A DNA stretch of 57,463 nt from Methylotenera sp. (GTDB lineage: Bacteria; Pseudomonadota; Gammaproteobacteria; Burkholderiales; Methylophilaceae). Shown here piece by piece: positions 25,868 through 35,333 of the stretch (its first letter is position 1; each line of letters begins with the position of its first letter). Made by a program: the position numbers and the translations under genes. The stretch lies in the NCBI GenBank assembly GCA_028688575.1, contig JAQTXW010000008.1, forward strand, positions 1 through 57,463. The letters run 5' to 3'. Below the pieces are notes generated by a model that was not told the DNA's origin, made no database searches, and saw only the letters and a list, made by a program, of their open reading frames with translations.

Positions 25868-27014
25868 GATCAAACCTCGCCTGATAGGCAAGCCTCCCGT
25901 TTGTCCACACACTGGAGGCTTGCGCCAAACCATTGATATGCGCTACCGACACCAAGTCAGCACGCTTGCCTACGGCAATACTGCCCCTGTCATCCAGCCC
26001 TGCCGCACGTGCTGGGTTAATGGTTACTAAACGGATAGCATCTGCCAACGAAATGCCTGCCAATTCTGGCAGGCGGAAAATCGCAACGATTAACGCTGCC
26101 GGGGCGTAATCTGCGCACAGGCAATCGGCCACATTTTCTTTCACGGCATCAAGTGCTTTCATGGAGCCAGACTGGCTTTTGCCGCGTAAAATATTGGGCG
26201 CACCAAACACAGTAAACATGCCATTGGCTTTGGCGGCTTGTGCGGCGGCCAAGTTAATAGGAAACTCTGAAATCCCCACACCCAGTGCGTGTACGGTTTG
26301 CACTTTTTCTGGCGTGTCGTCATCATGGCTGGCTACACGAATGCCAAAGCCACGTGCGGCTTCAATCAATGTTTCAATGCGCTGCATTGCACCTTCAGAC
26401 TGCGCAGCTTTTTCTGCTAGCAAGGCATCCAGCTCGGCATCGCTTTTTTTGTAGGTACGGGCTAAGTAATCGCGAAACGCGGTAATGTCTTTAAATTGCC
26501 CTTGCCCGGGTGAGTGATCCATCACCGAGAACAAATGCATGTCACCTTTTTGCATTAAATCCAGCAACACCTCTGGCGCGGTTGGGTCTGTCACTTCGTA
26601 ACGGCAATGCACGCGATTATCCACCAGTGCATGCGGTTGCCAGGCATGTACGGCACGGGCAATTTCTGCCGCAAAGGCGTTATTACGCACGCCTAGCTCG
26701 TGATTGGCAAACGAGAGTGAATGAAACACCGTGGTCACGCCAGCAGCAGCATTGCGCTTATCTGCCTGTGCGCAGGCAAAATCGAGCGGAAAATGCACAT
26801 TAGGACGCGGTTCAACTTCTTTCTCCAGCGCGTCGCAATGTAAATCAATCATGCCAGGAATCAAAGTTTGCCCACGCAGGTCGATTTCTTCTGCATTGTT
26901 CACTTGTTGCGGGTTAATCGCGGCGATCATGCCATTTTCAATCAGCACAGATGCATCGTGCAGGGTTTCATTTTCTAGTACCACATTGGCGTGGGTTAAG
27001 TAGATTTTGCTCAT
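25860..27014 (-). CDS. phnM: Alpha-D-ribose 1-methylphosphonate 5-triphosphate diphosphatase
   Basis: PhnM removes diphosphate from the 5-triphosphate intermediate before C-P cleavage. The 384-residue amidohydrolase has the metal-binding start GMIDLHCDALEKEVEPRP (about residues 53-70), ASHDDDTPE, and a C-terminal composite domain with GKRADLVSV. Its start overlaps the phnL stop by 4 bases, as in a coupled operon. Confidence 0.95.
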   Translation of the reverse strand: MSKIYLTHANVVLENETLHDASVLIENGMIAAINPQQVNNAEEIDLRGQTLIPGMIDLHCDALEKEVEPRPNVHFPLDFACAQADKRNAAAGVTTVFHSLSFANHELGVRNNAFAAEIARAVHAWQPHALVDNRVHCRYEVTDPTAPEVLLDLMQKGDMHLFSVMDHSPGQGQFKDITAFRDYLARTYKKSDAELDALLAEKAAQSEGAMQRIETLIEAARGFGIRVASHDDDTPEKVQTVHALGVGISEFPINLAAAQAAKANGMFTVFGAPNILRGKSQSGSMKALDAVKENVADCLCADYAPAALIVAIFRLPELAGISLADAIRLVTINPARAAGLDDRGSIAVGKRADLVSVAHINGLAQASSVWTNGRLAYQARFDHG

Positions 27015-27751
27015 GCGTACACCTTTTCTTGCTGGTCGATTGCTTGTGTTGTTAAAGAGGCGGATGGCGGGGTGAGTTCCACCACACGGTCGCCTAACCT
27101 GTGGGTTAATTCCGGATGATGAAAAATCGCCAGCATGGCAACACCTTCTTGTTTGATGCCCTCGATAATGCCGATTACCCGTTCAGCAGTCACAGGGTCA
27201 AGACTTGCCGTTGGTTCATCCAGCAACAGCAAGCGTGGCTTGGCCACCAAACCGCGCGCCAGATTCACGCGCTGTTTCTCACCGCCTGAAAACGTGGCGG
27301 GCGAAATGCTCCACAAACGCTCAGGCAAATTGAGCGCTGCCAGCATTTCAGCCGCTTTGTTGCGCGCAGACTCGCGGCTCTCGCCGCGCACTACCAGCGG
27401 ATGCGCAACCACATCCAGCGTGGATTGGCGCGGCAAACAAAATAAGAACTGTGTTACAAAACCAATTTCCTCATGGCGCAGTTGCAGCATGCGGTATTCA
27501 TCCGCCTGCGCTAAATCCACCAGCTCACCATGGCGGTCGCGATACAGAATTTCACCTGCACTAGGCAGATACGTGCGGTAAATGCCTTTGAGTACCGACG
27601 ATTTACCTGCACCAGTTGGCCCAATAAGTGCTGTAAGTTCGCCTGCGTACACTTCTAAATTCACATTATGCGAAGAAGGAATCTGCTTACCTTGCTCATG
27701 CAGGGTAAAGTGTTTGGCAAAGCCGTTAATTTTAAGTATAGGTGTTTGCAT
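27011..27751 (-). CDS. phnL: C-P lyase complex ABC-type protein PhnL
   Basis: PhnL has ABC-ATPase sequence motifs and is needed with PhnG, H and I to make ribose 1-methylphosphonate 5-triphosphate. The 246 residues contain Walker A GPTGAGKSS near residue 43, the signature FSGGEKQRVNLARG and Walker B LLLLDEPTASLD. It starts 10 bases after phnK. Confidence 0.95.
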   Translation of the reverse strand: MQTPILKINGFAKHFTLHEQGKQIPSSHNVNLEVYAGELTALIGPTGAGKSSVLKGIYRTYLPSAGEILYRDRHGELVDLAQADEYRMLQLRHEEIGFVTQFLFCLPRQSTLDVVAHPLVVRGESRESARNKAAEMLAALNLPERLWSISPATFSGGEKQRVNLARGLVAKPRLLLLDEPTASLDPVTAERVIGIIEGIKQEGVAMLAIFHHPELTHRLGDRVVELTPPSASLTTQAIDQQEKVYA

Positions 27752-27760
27752 AAAATTTCC

Positions 27761-28591
27761 TTATAAAGCAGACGCAACCAAACGCTGCGTGTAGGCGTGT
27801 TGCGGGTCTTCAAGAATCTGGTCTGTCAGGCCAGATTCAATCACGCGGCCATATTTCATCACCAGTGCGCGACCAGTCAGCAGACGAATCACGCCTAAAT
27901 CATGCGTCACCACAATCATGGCCGTGTTACGTTCTTGCTGGATTTCCAGAATCAAATCCAGAATGCGCGCTTGCACGGATAGATCCAGCCCCGTCGTCAC
28001 TTCATCCAGATACAGCAGCGGCGGATTGGTCGCCAGTGCCTTGGCAATTTGCACGCGCTGTTGCATGCCGCCAGAGAAGGCCGCTGGTGACTCATCCATG
28101 CGTGACAGCAGCACTTCAGTACGTGACAGCAATTCTTTGGCCCGTTCGCGGATTTCACCGTAATGCGATACATCGCTCATCAATAATCGCTCAGCAATGT
28201 TACCGCCAGATGAAATACCAAAGTTCAACCCTAAATGCGGGTTCTGATACACCATGCCAAAACGCTGATTACGCAAACGTCTTTGCTGCGCCGCATTGAG
28301 ATTAAACATTTCATGCTTGGCATCTTCTTCAATAAAGCGTGCTGAGCCACTGGTAGGTGTTTGGTCAAAATACAGGTTTTTGACCACGGTGGATTTACCA
28401 CTGCCTGATTCACCCATCAAGCCTAAAATTTCCCCCTCGTGCAAGTCAAAACTCACATCATGAATCGCCACCACGCTGCCGCAGTGCGGGCACATATTGG
28501 TGTCTGCTTCAGGGCCAGTAGACTCGATACAGCGCGGGCAACCTTTACCGTAAATTTTAGATAAATTACGGACTTCTAAAATCTTACGCAT
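27761..28591 (-). CDS. phnK: C-P lyase complex ABC-type protein PhnK with N-terminal zinc-ribbon-like insert
   Basis: PhnK binds the PhnGHIJ core and is required for C-P bond cleavage. The 276 residues hold Walker A GESGSGKST near residue 60, signature FSGGMQQRVQIAKA and Walker B LLYLDEVTTGLD. Unusually, the loop after the first strand carries four cysteines (C18-P-R-C21 and C34-P-H-C37), which look like a zinc or iron-sulphur knuckle. I do not remember this in E. coli PhnK; related beta/alphaproteobacterial forms may share it. It overlaps phnJ by 8 bases. Confidence 0.94.
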   Translation of the reverse strand: MRKILEVRNLSKIYGKGCPRCIESTGPEADTNMCPHCGSVVAIHDVSFDLHEGEILGLMGESGSGKSTVVKNLYFDQTPTSGSARFIEEDAKHEMFNLNAAQQRRLRNQRFGMVYQNPHLGLNFGISSGGNIAERLLMSDVSHYGEIRERAKELLSRTEVLLSRMDESPAAFSGGMQQRVQIAKALATNPPLLYLDEVTTGLDLSVQARILDLILEIQQERNTAMIVVTHDLGVIRLLTGRALVMKYGRVIESGLTDQILEDPQHAYTQRLVASAL

Positions 28592-29453
28592 TTGCGGCCT
28601 CCTTGGTTTCAGCTAACACCGTGTCGCAATAATCGCTGTCTGAACACTGGTAGCGCTTGCTGCCATCTTCATTAATATATTCATCTAAAAAGGAATCCGT
28701 CGCTCCGCAGCGCTCGCATGGACGGCGATTACCCTGCGCATCGTTAAAACTTTCCACGCGGAACGGCACATCATCAAACGCCAATGGCTCGGCTTTTGTG
28801 TGTGGCGGTACAGCATAAATTTTCTTTTCACGTCCGGCACCAAATAAAATCAAGGCAGGTGAATTGTGCAGTTTAGGCACATCCCAGCGCGGAATCGGCG
28901 ATGGGTCAATCACGTAATGACCGTTGATACGCGTGGGGTAACGGTGTGAAATAGTGATTTCATCAAATTTCACGATGTCCTCATATAATTTCACCAGCAG
29001 GCGCGCGTAATCTGCCTCGCCATGCATCACTTTGCGTTTATCTTCTGAAGGCTCTACCACCACTAGCGGGTCAGGGTATGGCACTTGCAGTACCAAGGTT
29101 TGATTCGGTGTCAGCGGCACTTCTGGGATACGGTGACGGGATTGAATCAGTGTCGCCTCATTCAAATGTGTGGTGGTATTTACACCTGGGCAAGTGAGCT
29201 CCACAAACTGGCGTAAATTCACCGCATTGACCGAGTCATCAGAACCTTGATCAATCACTTTTAAAGTTTCATCTGCGCCAATCAGAGAGAGCGTAATTTG
29301 TAGCCCGCCTGTACCAAAACCACGCCCCATCGGCATTTCGCGCGATGAATATGGTACTTGGTAACCGGGAATCGAAATGGCTTTTAAGATAGAACGGCGC
29401 ACTTCTTTTTTAGCGTGCTCGTCCATAAAGCCAAAGTTATAAGTCACACTCAT
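28584..29453 (-). CDS. phnJ: Carbon-phosphorus lyase, radical SAM enzyme
   Basis: PhnJ cleaves the C-P bond, giving the hydrocarbon (methane from methylphosphonate) and 5-phosphoribosyl 1,2-cyclic phosphate. The 289 residues show the special radical-SAM cysteines near the C-terminus: C-E-R-C, then a cysteine 21 residues on, and another 6 later (PCERCGATD ... YQCSDSDYC). The glycine of SIPGYQVPY (G30) corresponds to the glycyl-radical residue of E. coli PhnJ, and GRGFGTGGLQ is conserved. It overlaps phnI by 4 bases. Confidence 0.96.
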   Translation of the reverse strand: MSVTYNFGFMDEHAKKEVRRSILKAISIPGYQVPYSSREMPMGRGFGTGGLQITLSLIGADETLKVIDQGSDDSVNAVNLRQFVELTCPGVNTTTHLNEATLIQSRHRIPEVPLTPNQTLVLQVPYPDPLVVVEPSEDKRKVMHGEADYARLLVKLYEDIVKFDEITISHRYPTRINGHYVIDPSPIPRWDVPKLHNSPALILFGAGREKKIYAVPPHTKAEPLAFDDVPFRVESFNDAQGNRRPCERCGATDSFLDEYINEDGSKRYQCSDSDYCDTVLAETKEAANA

Positions 29454-30574
29454 TGCGCATCTCCCATCTTGGTGTTTTTGCTGTCTTCATGTTTTTGCTG
29501 GGTGGTACGCAACCTGTCCATATCAGACTGGAACGTCACGTAATGCGGCATCTTGTAATGCGAGGCAAAGCCCATCGAATCCACGCCATCGACATGCAGC
29601 AGCACAAATTCAGGATCTTCAGACGGGTTGCTGGCACCCTCTTTCATACCTTTTTGCAAAGCACGGTCTAAAATCGCCATGGAAATGGCCTTGACTTCGT
29701 TATGCCCAAAACACGCGCCATAGCCTAGCGTAAACGTTGGTTTGCCGTGGTTGCTGTCATCTTCATACATCGCCACCACTTCACATTCGGTCATCAACAC
29801 TTCGCCTGCTTCTGTGAGTTCGCCCGTGATCGGGTGCGGCAGCATCACAGGCAAATAGCCCACGCGTAGTTCGGCTATGGTCGGGTGTACATCGCCATAA
29901 CCGCGCATGTTGGAATAGGCCAATGCCAGCAAAGAGCCTGTTTCAGCACGCGCCATGGTGGCAAGTGCCGCCGAGCGGGGTACGGGAAAAATCAAGGGCT
30001 CACGCGTAATATCAAACGGTAAAGCTTCATTGGCTTCTGCTTGTGGTAACAAACCTTCTTCACGCAACGCTTCCACTACTTTTGGGAAAGTATCTGGCAG
30101 ATTAGGCTCTGGGGTTTGTTCTAAAAACTGGCGAGCGATGTCACGAAATTTTTCAGGGGATTCATCAGTTAAATCCAGACGCATCAAGCGTAGGGCATAA
30201 TCGTAAGTTGGGCCTAACATCTGCCCACCTGGAATATCTTTAAACGCTGATGAAATGCGCCGAATCAAACGCATCTTGCTCGTATCCTGTGCTTGTGTTT
30301 CCATCAAGCGCGGCATAGTGGAGCGATAAGCCCGTAAGGCAAATGCCGCCTCCAGCGTATCGCCCTGCGATTGTTTAATCGCGAGTGCGGCTAGTTTAGG
30401 GTGATACAAGCCCCCTTCTGACACAATGCGCGAAGTAAGCAAACGCAACTGGTTTTCAATAGCATCAATGCTGAGCGGCGCCCCCTCCATGCCTTCACTG
30501 GCACGCAAGGCTTCCAATACGTCTTCAGCCCCGCGTATGGCCTGCCCACCACCTTTAATAGCGACATAACCCAT
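29450..30574 (-). CDS. phnI: C-P lyase core subunit PhnI
   Basis: PhnI is the nucleosidase that, with PhnG, H and L, moves phosphonate onto the ribose of ATP. The 374-residue protein begins MGYVAIKGGGQAI and contains RGYGDVHPTIAELRVGYL and LGYGACFGHNEVKAISMAI, all typical of the family. It starts 3 bases after phnH. Confidence 0.95.
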   Translation of the reverse strand: MGYVAIKGGGQAIRGAEDVLEALRASEGMEGAPLSIDAIENQLRLLTSRIVSEGGLYHPKLAALAIKQSQGDTLEAAFALRAYRSTMPRLMETQAQDTSKMRLIRRISSAFKDIPGGQMLGPTYDYALRLMRLDLTDESPEKFRDIARQFLEQTPEPNLPDTFPKVVEALREEGLLPQAEANEALPFDITREPLIFPVPRSAALATMARAETGSLLALAYSNMRGYGDVHPTIAELRVGYLPVMLPHPITGELTEAGEVLMTECEVVAMYEDDSNHGKPTFTLGYGACFGHNEVKAISMAILDRALQKGMKEGASNPSEDPEFVLLHVDGVDSMGFASHYKMPHYVTFQSDMDRLRTTQQKHEDSKNTKMGDAQ

Positions 30575-30577
30575 AAT

Positions 30578-31126
30578 TTATGCTCCTTTTATTCTTGTTG
30601 TGCGCGGTAACGCCATGACTTGTTTACCTGCCAGCAGCACAATGTCTACCCCCATTGGGAAAGCTGCGTTCCAGCTTTCACGCGAATCAAGCCATGCAGG
30701 ATTCAAACCTTGCAGCGTGACATTACGTGCGCCATCAACGCCTGGGCCAGAAAGGGTGTATGACGCGCCATCGTTAAACGCAGTCACAGTGAGCAACAGT
30801 GTTGCACCGCCTTCAGGTGACTCCAGCGTGCCAAGGCTAGGCGTAAACACTGGTGCTTGCGCGCCATCTGCCAGCACAAAGTGCGCTGTTTCGGCAGGCT
30901 CATTGGCTGTTTCCAATCGTGCCAAATCCAGTGCTGAAATCAGGCCATGTACATCGGCTATTGAAGTAGCGCCATCGAGCAGCGTGGCTAATGTGAGTAG
31001 CAAAGCATCTTCAGAAAGTGCTTCAATCTGCCCCGGGTTAGCAAACGCCTGCATTAACTGGCGATAGGCATGCTGTTGTGTATGCGGCTGCCAAATTGTT
31101 GGTATCGCTGTTGCAAGATTACTCAT
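30578..31126 (-). CDS. phnH: C-P lyase core subunit PhnH
   Basis: PhnH is a structural subunit of the C-P lyase core complex. I use the ATG at 31126 (182 residues, MSNLATAIPTIWQPHTQQH) because a strong AGGAGG lies 6 bases before it. The longer frame to 31171 reaches back into phnG. It overlaps the phnG stop by 8 bases. Conserved family features are the FANPG motif and a C-terminal GVD-type segment. Confidence 0.93.
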   Translation of the reverse strand: MSNLATAIPTIWQPHTQQHAYRQLMQAFANPGQIEALSEDALLLTLATLLDGATSIADVHGLISALDLARLETANEPAETAHFVLADGAQAPVFTPSLGTLESPEGGATLLLTVTAFNDGASYTLSGPGVDGARNVTLQGLNPAWLDSRESWNAAFPMGVDIVLLAGKQVMALPRTTRIKGA

Positions 31127-31604
31127 CTGCGTCCTCCTCTTCTGCACTGCTGAGCAATGAAAAATCAACACGAGTACGTGCCAGCATTTTTTTACGGCTG
31201 GATTGTTGTTCGGTGAGCACGGTTAAGCCACGCGCCAGCAACTGCGCCACACCTTCGTGCCCGGTGAGTTTTGCACTCACGACCGCATCCAGAATCGCGA
31301 TGGCGCGGGCAAGGTTTGCTTCGCTGTGCATGATTTGCGCCGCGCCTTCTGTGCGGTTCTGCTGGGCATCAGTAAGCACCACTTGGGCGGTAGCCAGCGG
31401 GATTTCGCCTAAAAAATAGCCTTCTTGCAAGGCGCTATCTTTTAACTGCATCAACCCTAAGCCCGCCTGCGGTAACTTAATGTCTTCTATGGTGTATTGC
31501 TCGGCAAAGCGTGCCGCCGCACCTATCACTTCATCTTCTGGCAACGCCATCAGCAGTCTAGGCAACTGCGCACGCTGGCTTTGATTATTTAACATTTGGT
31601 TCAT
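31119..31604 (-). CDS. phnG: C-P lyase core subunit PhnG
   Basis: PhnG is a small subunit of the C-P lyase core. The 161 residues contain the family motifs GLMQLKDSALQEGYFLGEIPLA (in part) and ARAIAILDAV. An AAGGAAAGAG sequence gives a good ribosome binding site. The gap of about 110 bases before it contains a TCTAGA motif also seen at the phnF start, so an internal promoter or operator is possible. Confidence 0.93.
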   Translation of the reverse strand: MNQMLNNQSQRAQLPRLLMALPEDEVIGAAARFAEQYTIEDIKLPQAGLGLMQLKDSALQEGYFLGEIPLATAQVVLTDAQQNRTEGAAQIMHSEANLARAIAILDAVVSAKLTGHEGVAQLLARGLTVLTEQQSSRKKMLARTRVDFSLLSSAEEEDADE

Positions 31605-31622
31605 CTCTTTCCTTCAGTATGG

Positions 31623-31634
31623 ACATCTAGACAA
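31623..31634 (-). promoter_or_regulatory. Candidate PhnF operator upstream of phnG
   Basis: ACATCTAGACAA contains the core TCTAGA and shares CATCTAGACA with the site at the phnF start (35331-35342). Operators of the GntR/HutC subfamily often have a GTCTAGAC-like core. A second TCTAGA lies at 31683-31688. The evidence is motif sharing only. Confidence 0.35.
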
Positions 31635-31715
31635 GTGGAGTGATGTCGAAACCCGCTTTAATTGGCGGAGAATCAACTCCAATCTAGAAACCTTAATTTA
31701 TCTACATCTGCCTGT

Positions 31716-32753
31716 TTAAATCAGTTTGGCTCTCAGCCTTGCTGAAAACTGATCCAATAAAAACACCACAATAAAAATTGCAATCAAAATAGTCGCTACA
31801 TGGTCGTACTGGAACATATCAAAACGCCCTTTAAGTTCTTGCCCGATACCGCCTGCGCCAACCAAGCCAATCACGGTTGCCATCCGCACGTTACGGTCTA
31901 AAATGTAGAGCGTATAGGCAATGTATTGCGGCACTACTTGCGGCATCACGCCATACCACAGCGTTTTAAGCTTGCCTGCACCAATGGCCTCCAGTGCTTC
32001 TTGCGGTTTTTTGTCAGCGTTTTCAATGTCTTCAGCATAGAACTTGCCCAAAAAACCTGCTGCATGCAAACCAAGCGCTAGCACCCCTGCAATTGGACCA
32101 AAGCCATAAGCCAGCACTAAAAATAGGGCCACAATTAGTTCAGGCATGGAACGCAACAAACTAATCGTGCCGCGTGCCAACGTGTAGGTGAACTTGTTAG
32201 CGGTGTAGTTACGTGCGGCATACCAGGCGAGCGGAATTGAAAGCACCACTGAAAGCAAGGTACCCCAAATAGCGATTTCGATGGTTTCCAGCATTTTGAT
32301 AAACACCATCCAAAGGTAGCCCAATGGCTTGACCAGTAACTCTACCTGCTCGCGTTGCTCTTCTAACTGCAAGGTATCGGTATTCAGTTTTTGCTCAACA
32401 CGCTCATGAGTCTGTATGCTGGCTAAAAATGGCAGGTTGTCACGGTCTAAATCCGTCAGTCTTGCTACTTCTTCTTCCGTGCCAAAGGCGGGTGGCCACA
32501 TTGATTCGCCCACGCGTGACAAACCACGCACCACCTGTGAATCATCCGCCAGGCCTACCACATTAGCTAGCGCTTGCCCCGTCATCACCACCATTTTGTC
32601 CATCTCGGTGCGATGCCCGGTAAACAACAGCACTGCCAGCACGATGACCAGCAAAAACAAATGTTTAGCACGATACGGCTGATCCAGATGCCAGTCGATT
32701 GTTGCCCCATGAGCAGGTACGGGAATTGGTTTAATATTCATAGACTGCCCCAT
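31716..32753 (-). CDS. phnE: Phosphonate ABC transporter permease
   Basis: PhnE is the membrane channel of the phosphonate importer. I use the ATG at 32753, which shares a base with the phnC stop (TGATG); a GTG at 32756 and an ATG at 32741 are alternatives. The 345 residues are longer than E. coli PhnE. After the first helix (about 30-46) there is an extra periplasmic segment of roughly 100 residues with a charged, coiled-coil-like end (QLEEQREQVELL). The MetI-type core follows with the ATPase-docking loop EALEAIGAGKLKTLWYGV. Confidence 0.93.
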   Translation of the reverse strand: MGQSMNIKPIPVPAHGATIDWHLDQPYRAKHLFLLVIVLAVLLFTGHRTEMDKMVVMTGQALANVVGLADDSQVVRGLSRVGESMWPPAFGTEEEVARLTDLDRDNLPFLASIQTHERVEQKLNTDTLQLEEQREQVELLVKPLGYLWMVFIKMLETIEIAIWGTLLSVVLSIPLAWYAARNYTANKFTYTLARGTISLLRSMPELIVALFLVLAYGFGPIAGVLALGLHAAGFLGKFYAEDIENADKKPQEALEAIGAGKLKTLWYGVMPQVVPQYIAYTLYILDRNVRMATVIGLVGAGGIGQELKGRFDMFQYDHVATILIAIFIVVFLLDQFSARLRAKLI

Positions 32754-33556
32754 CACGCTGCCACCAAATTTGATGGCATTGCTTCAAAAGTGACTTCATC
32801 TTCAACTTTTGGCGCATCTTCCCATTTCGCACCGTGATATAAAGCCTCTACGCGCTCATCGGTAAATTCTTCAGGCGTGCCATCAAACACAATCACGCCA
32901 TCACGCATGCCGACAATGCGATCGCCAAATTCACGCGCCAAATCCACCTGATGCAAACTGCACAGCACGGTGGCGTTGCGCTCTTGCGCCGCATCATGAA
33001 TCAACCCCAATATTTCTCTTGAAATTTTAGGATCCAGGCTAGCTACAGGCTCATCTGCCAGCACTACTTCGGGGTCTAACATAAAGGCGCGCGCCACGCC
33101 CACGCGTTGCTGCTGCCCACCAGATAATTCACCGGCACGGCGCTGCAAGTGTTTTGGCGTCAAGCCTACACGCTCTAACAATGCGCAAGCCTTGGCACGA
33201 TGCTCAGGCGTAAACCAGCCTAAAATAGCTCGGCCCGTTGAAACGACAGGCAACAAACCTGCCAGCACATTGGCTGCCACACTCATACGCAGCGTTAAAT
33301 TAAAATGCTGATGGATCATGGCAACACGCTGGCGTAATGTACGCGCGGTTGCTGCCGTCAGCGTGACGCCATCAATTACCACCGCACCATTGGTCGGTTG
33401 CATCAAACCATTTACTGCACGCAGCAAGGTGGATTTACCCGCACCAGATGGCCCTAAAATCACACAAAACTGCCCTTTAGGAATCGCCACTGTCACATCA
33501 GTGAGCGCCGCAGTGCCATCAGGCCATTTTTTTGATATTGCTTTAAATTCAATCAT
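32753..33556 (-). CDS. phnC: Phosphonate ABC transporter ATPase
   Basis: PhnC powers phosphonate uptake. The 267 residues contain Walker A GPSGAGKST (about 33-41), the Q-loop HQHFNL, signature LSGGQQQRVGVARA and Walker B VVLADEPVASLDP. An AGCTGGAGAAAAGC sequence precedes the start. It lies between the binding protein and permease genes. Confidence 0.95.
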   Translation of the reverse strand: MIEFKAISKKWPDGTAALTDVTVAIPKGQFCVILGPSGAGKSTLLRAVNGLMQPTNGAVVIDGVTLTAATARTLRQRVAMIHQHFNLTLRMSVAANVLAGLLPVVSTGRAILGWFTPEHRAKACALLERVGLTPKHLQRRAGELSGGQQQRVGVARAFMLDPEVVLADEPVASLDPKISREILGLIHDAAQERNATVLCSLHQVDLAREFGDRIVGMRDGVIVFDGTPEEFTDERVEALYHGAKWEDAPKVEDEVTFEAMPSNLVAA

Positions 33557-33620
33557 GCTTTTCTCCAGCTAAAATAGAGATGGCAAAGCATTCACCATCC
33601 CTTAAATCAATCACCTGCGA

Positions 33621-34553
33621 CTAGCGTTTACCTGCTTTTTGCATGATTTCAGTCTTGATTTGATCCGTCACGATTTCAAACATTTTGCCTGTTGCAGCCA
33701 TTTGTTTTTCGCTGACTACTACGGTATATCCATCAACCTTACCGCCGCCATAACCGCGAATCTGGTCTTTAGTAATGCCAGGCATGTTGTGGATATTGCT
33801 GAATGAGAATTTGAGTTTCTTTTTCAACTCAGTGTTTAGTTCAGGGTGCATCGCCAATGGCGGTTGTGGAATAGGGTCACTTTTTACCACCACTTTAATC
33901 TTGCTGGGGTCTATCGCTTTTTGATTAACAGCCTTTTCGTATGAATCAAAAGAGGCACCGCCTGCATCCACCAAACCTTCTGAAAGTGCTTTCAAGACGT
34001 TGGCATGGCTGCCCGCCATATTGATTGCCGAGGCATCTTGTGCTGGGTTCACACCATTCGCCAACATCATGGCAACTGGCACATTAAAGCTGGATGTTGA
34101 GTTCACATCACCCAGCGCGATTCTTTTGCCTTTTAGGTCAGCTATCGTATTGATCTTGGCATCTTTACGCGCGAAAATACCTGAGTAATACACAGATTCG
34201 CCATGTTTTACCGCTAGTGCCATCAGCTCAGCACAGCCGCGATTACGTGCTTGCAAATAAGAAGCTGGGCCAAACCATGCAATATCTGCCGCGCCAGTAC
34301 ACATCGCCTCAACCACTGCGTTATAACTTTGCCCTACTTTAATATCAAACTTAAGGCCTGTATGCCCAGAAATTGCATCAAAAATAGGTTGAAAATCCTT
34401 TTTTGTACCTTCTTCAGTACCACCATCAGCAGGTATCAGCACAACACGCAATGGTTTTTCTGCACTGCCGTCATTTTGTGCAGCCAGTGCTGGCATCGCT
34501 ACATTCACTAACAAAGCTGCTGTCATGGCTGATAATAATTTTTTAAGCTTCAT
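33621..34553 (-). CDS. phnD: Phosphonate-binding periplasmic protein
   Basis: PhnD captures phosphonates in the periplasm for PhnCE. The 310 residues have a signal peptide ending ...MPALAAQN (about residue 25) and the family motifs VLIPADGGTEEG, ADIAWFGPASY, the ligand loop LGDVNSTSSFNVP and DAGGASFDSYE. AGGAGTAAA precedes the start codon. A 48-base gap separates it from phnF. Confidence 0.94.
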   Translation of the reverse strand: MKLKKLLSAMTAALLVNVAMPALAAQNDGSAEKPLRVVLIPADGGTEEGTKKDFQPIFDAISGHTGLKFDIKVGQSYNAVVEAMCTGAADIAWFGPASYLQARNRGCAELMALAVKHGESVYYSGIFARKDAKINTIADLKGKRIALGDVNSTSSFNVPVAMMLANGVNPAQDASAINMAGSHANVLKALSEGLVDAGGASFDSYEKAVNQKAIDPSKIKVVVKSDPIPQPPLAMHPELNTELKKKLKFSFSNIHNMPGITKDQIRGYGGGKVDGYTVVVSEKQMAATGKMFEIVTDQIKTEIMQKAGKR

Positions 34554-34601
34554 TGCATTTACTCCTAATATTGATTAATTTAGAAAATTTAAAAGAACAA
34601 A

Positions 34602-35333
34602 TTACGGGCGAATACGTAACTGAATACGATCCGCTCGAAAACGGGTTAAAGCATATTCCATTGGAATCTCTGGGTTTTCTGCGTCGACATTCACACTTTT
34701 TACACGCAGCACCGCCTGATGCTGTGGCATGTTCAGCAACCTTGCGTCATCCCCCAGCGGCAAGCAGGCGGTGACCAAGCTCTCAGAACGGCGTAGATTG
34801 ATTTGATAATGCGTATGAATATAGGCATGCAAAGACCCCTCTGCATAGGCATCTAATGCATCAGAAAAATAAATTTCAGGTAAAAAATGCGAAATCAGAC
34901 AATATGGACGCTCCTCCACCAAACGCAGCGTTTCCATCCAAATCACAGGCGCACCCTCTTTGAGTTTAAGGCGTGTTGCAACACCACCATGCGCGGGAAT
35001 CTTCAACTTACGCAAAATGCGCGTACTGGCAGACATGCCCTCCGCCTCCAACTGTTCGGTAAACCGCGTACGCTCACCTAATGCGTAGTCCATGGTGGCT
35101 TCCAGCACACGCGTACCCTTGCCGTGACTGCGCTCAACCACACCGGTTTGAATTAACTCCTCGATTGCACGGCGCACAGTATGGCGATTCACACCAAAGC
35201 GGTCAGCCAGATCCGATTCTGAAGGGAGATACTCACCCAACTGATAAAGATGGCCAATTTCCGCCATCAAAAAACGGGCTATCTGGCTATATACCGCTTC
35301 ACCATTATGGCGATTAATCGCAAACAAACTCAT
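34602..35333 (-). CDS. phnF: GntR-family phosphonate regulator PhnF
   Basis: PhnF is a GntR/HutC-type repressor that controls phn genes. The 243 residues have an N-terminal winged helix (GEYLPSESDLADRFGVNRHT, then VRRAIEELIQTGVVERSHGKGT, about residues 32-73) and a C-terminal UTRA ligand-binding domain. It is the first gene of the operon. A CATCTAGACATG palindrome-like site overlaps its own start codon, which suggests self-regulation, and a Pho box lies upstream. Confidence 0.92.
   Translation of the reverse strand: MSLFAINRHNGEAVYSQIARFLMAEIGHLYQLGEYLPSESDLADRFGVNRHTVRRAIEELIQTGVVERSHGKGTRVLEATMDYALGERTRFTEQLEAEGMSASTRILRKLKIPAHGGVATRLKLKEGAPVIWMETLRLVEERPYCLISHFLPEIYFSDALDAYAEGSLHAYIHTHYQINLRRSESLVTACLPLGDDARLLNMPQHQAVLRVKSVNVDAENPEIPMEYALTRFRADRIQLRIRP

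Noticed and set aside
27135-27581. Long plus-strand frames opposite phnL, phnK and phnH
   Set aside because: They are reverse-frame shadows of coding sequence with strong family motifs.
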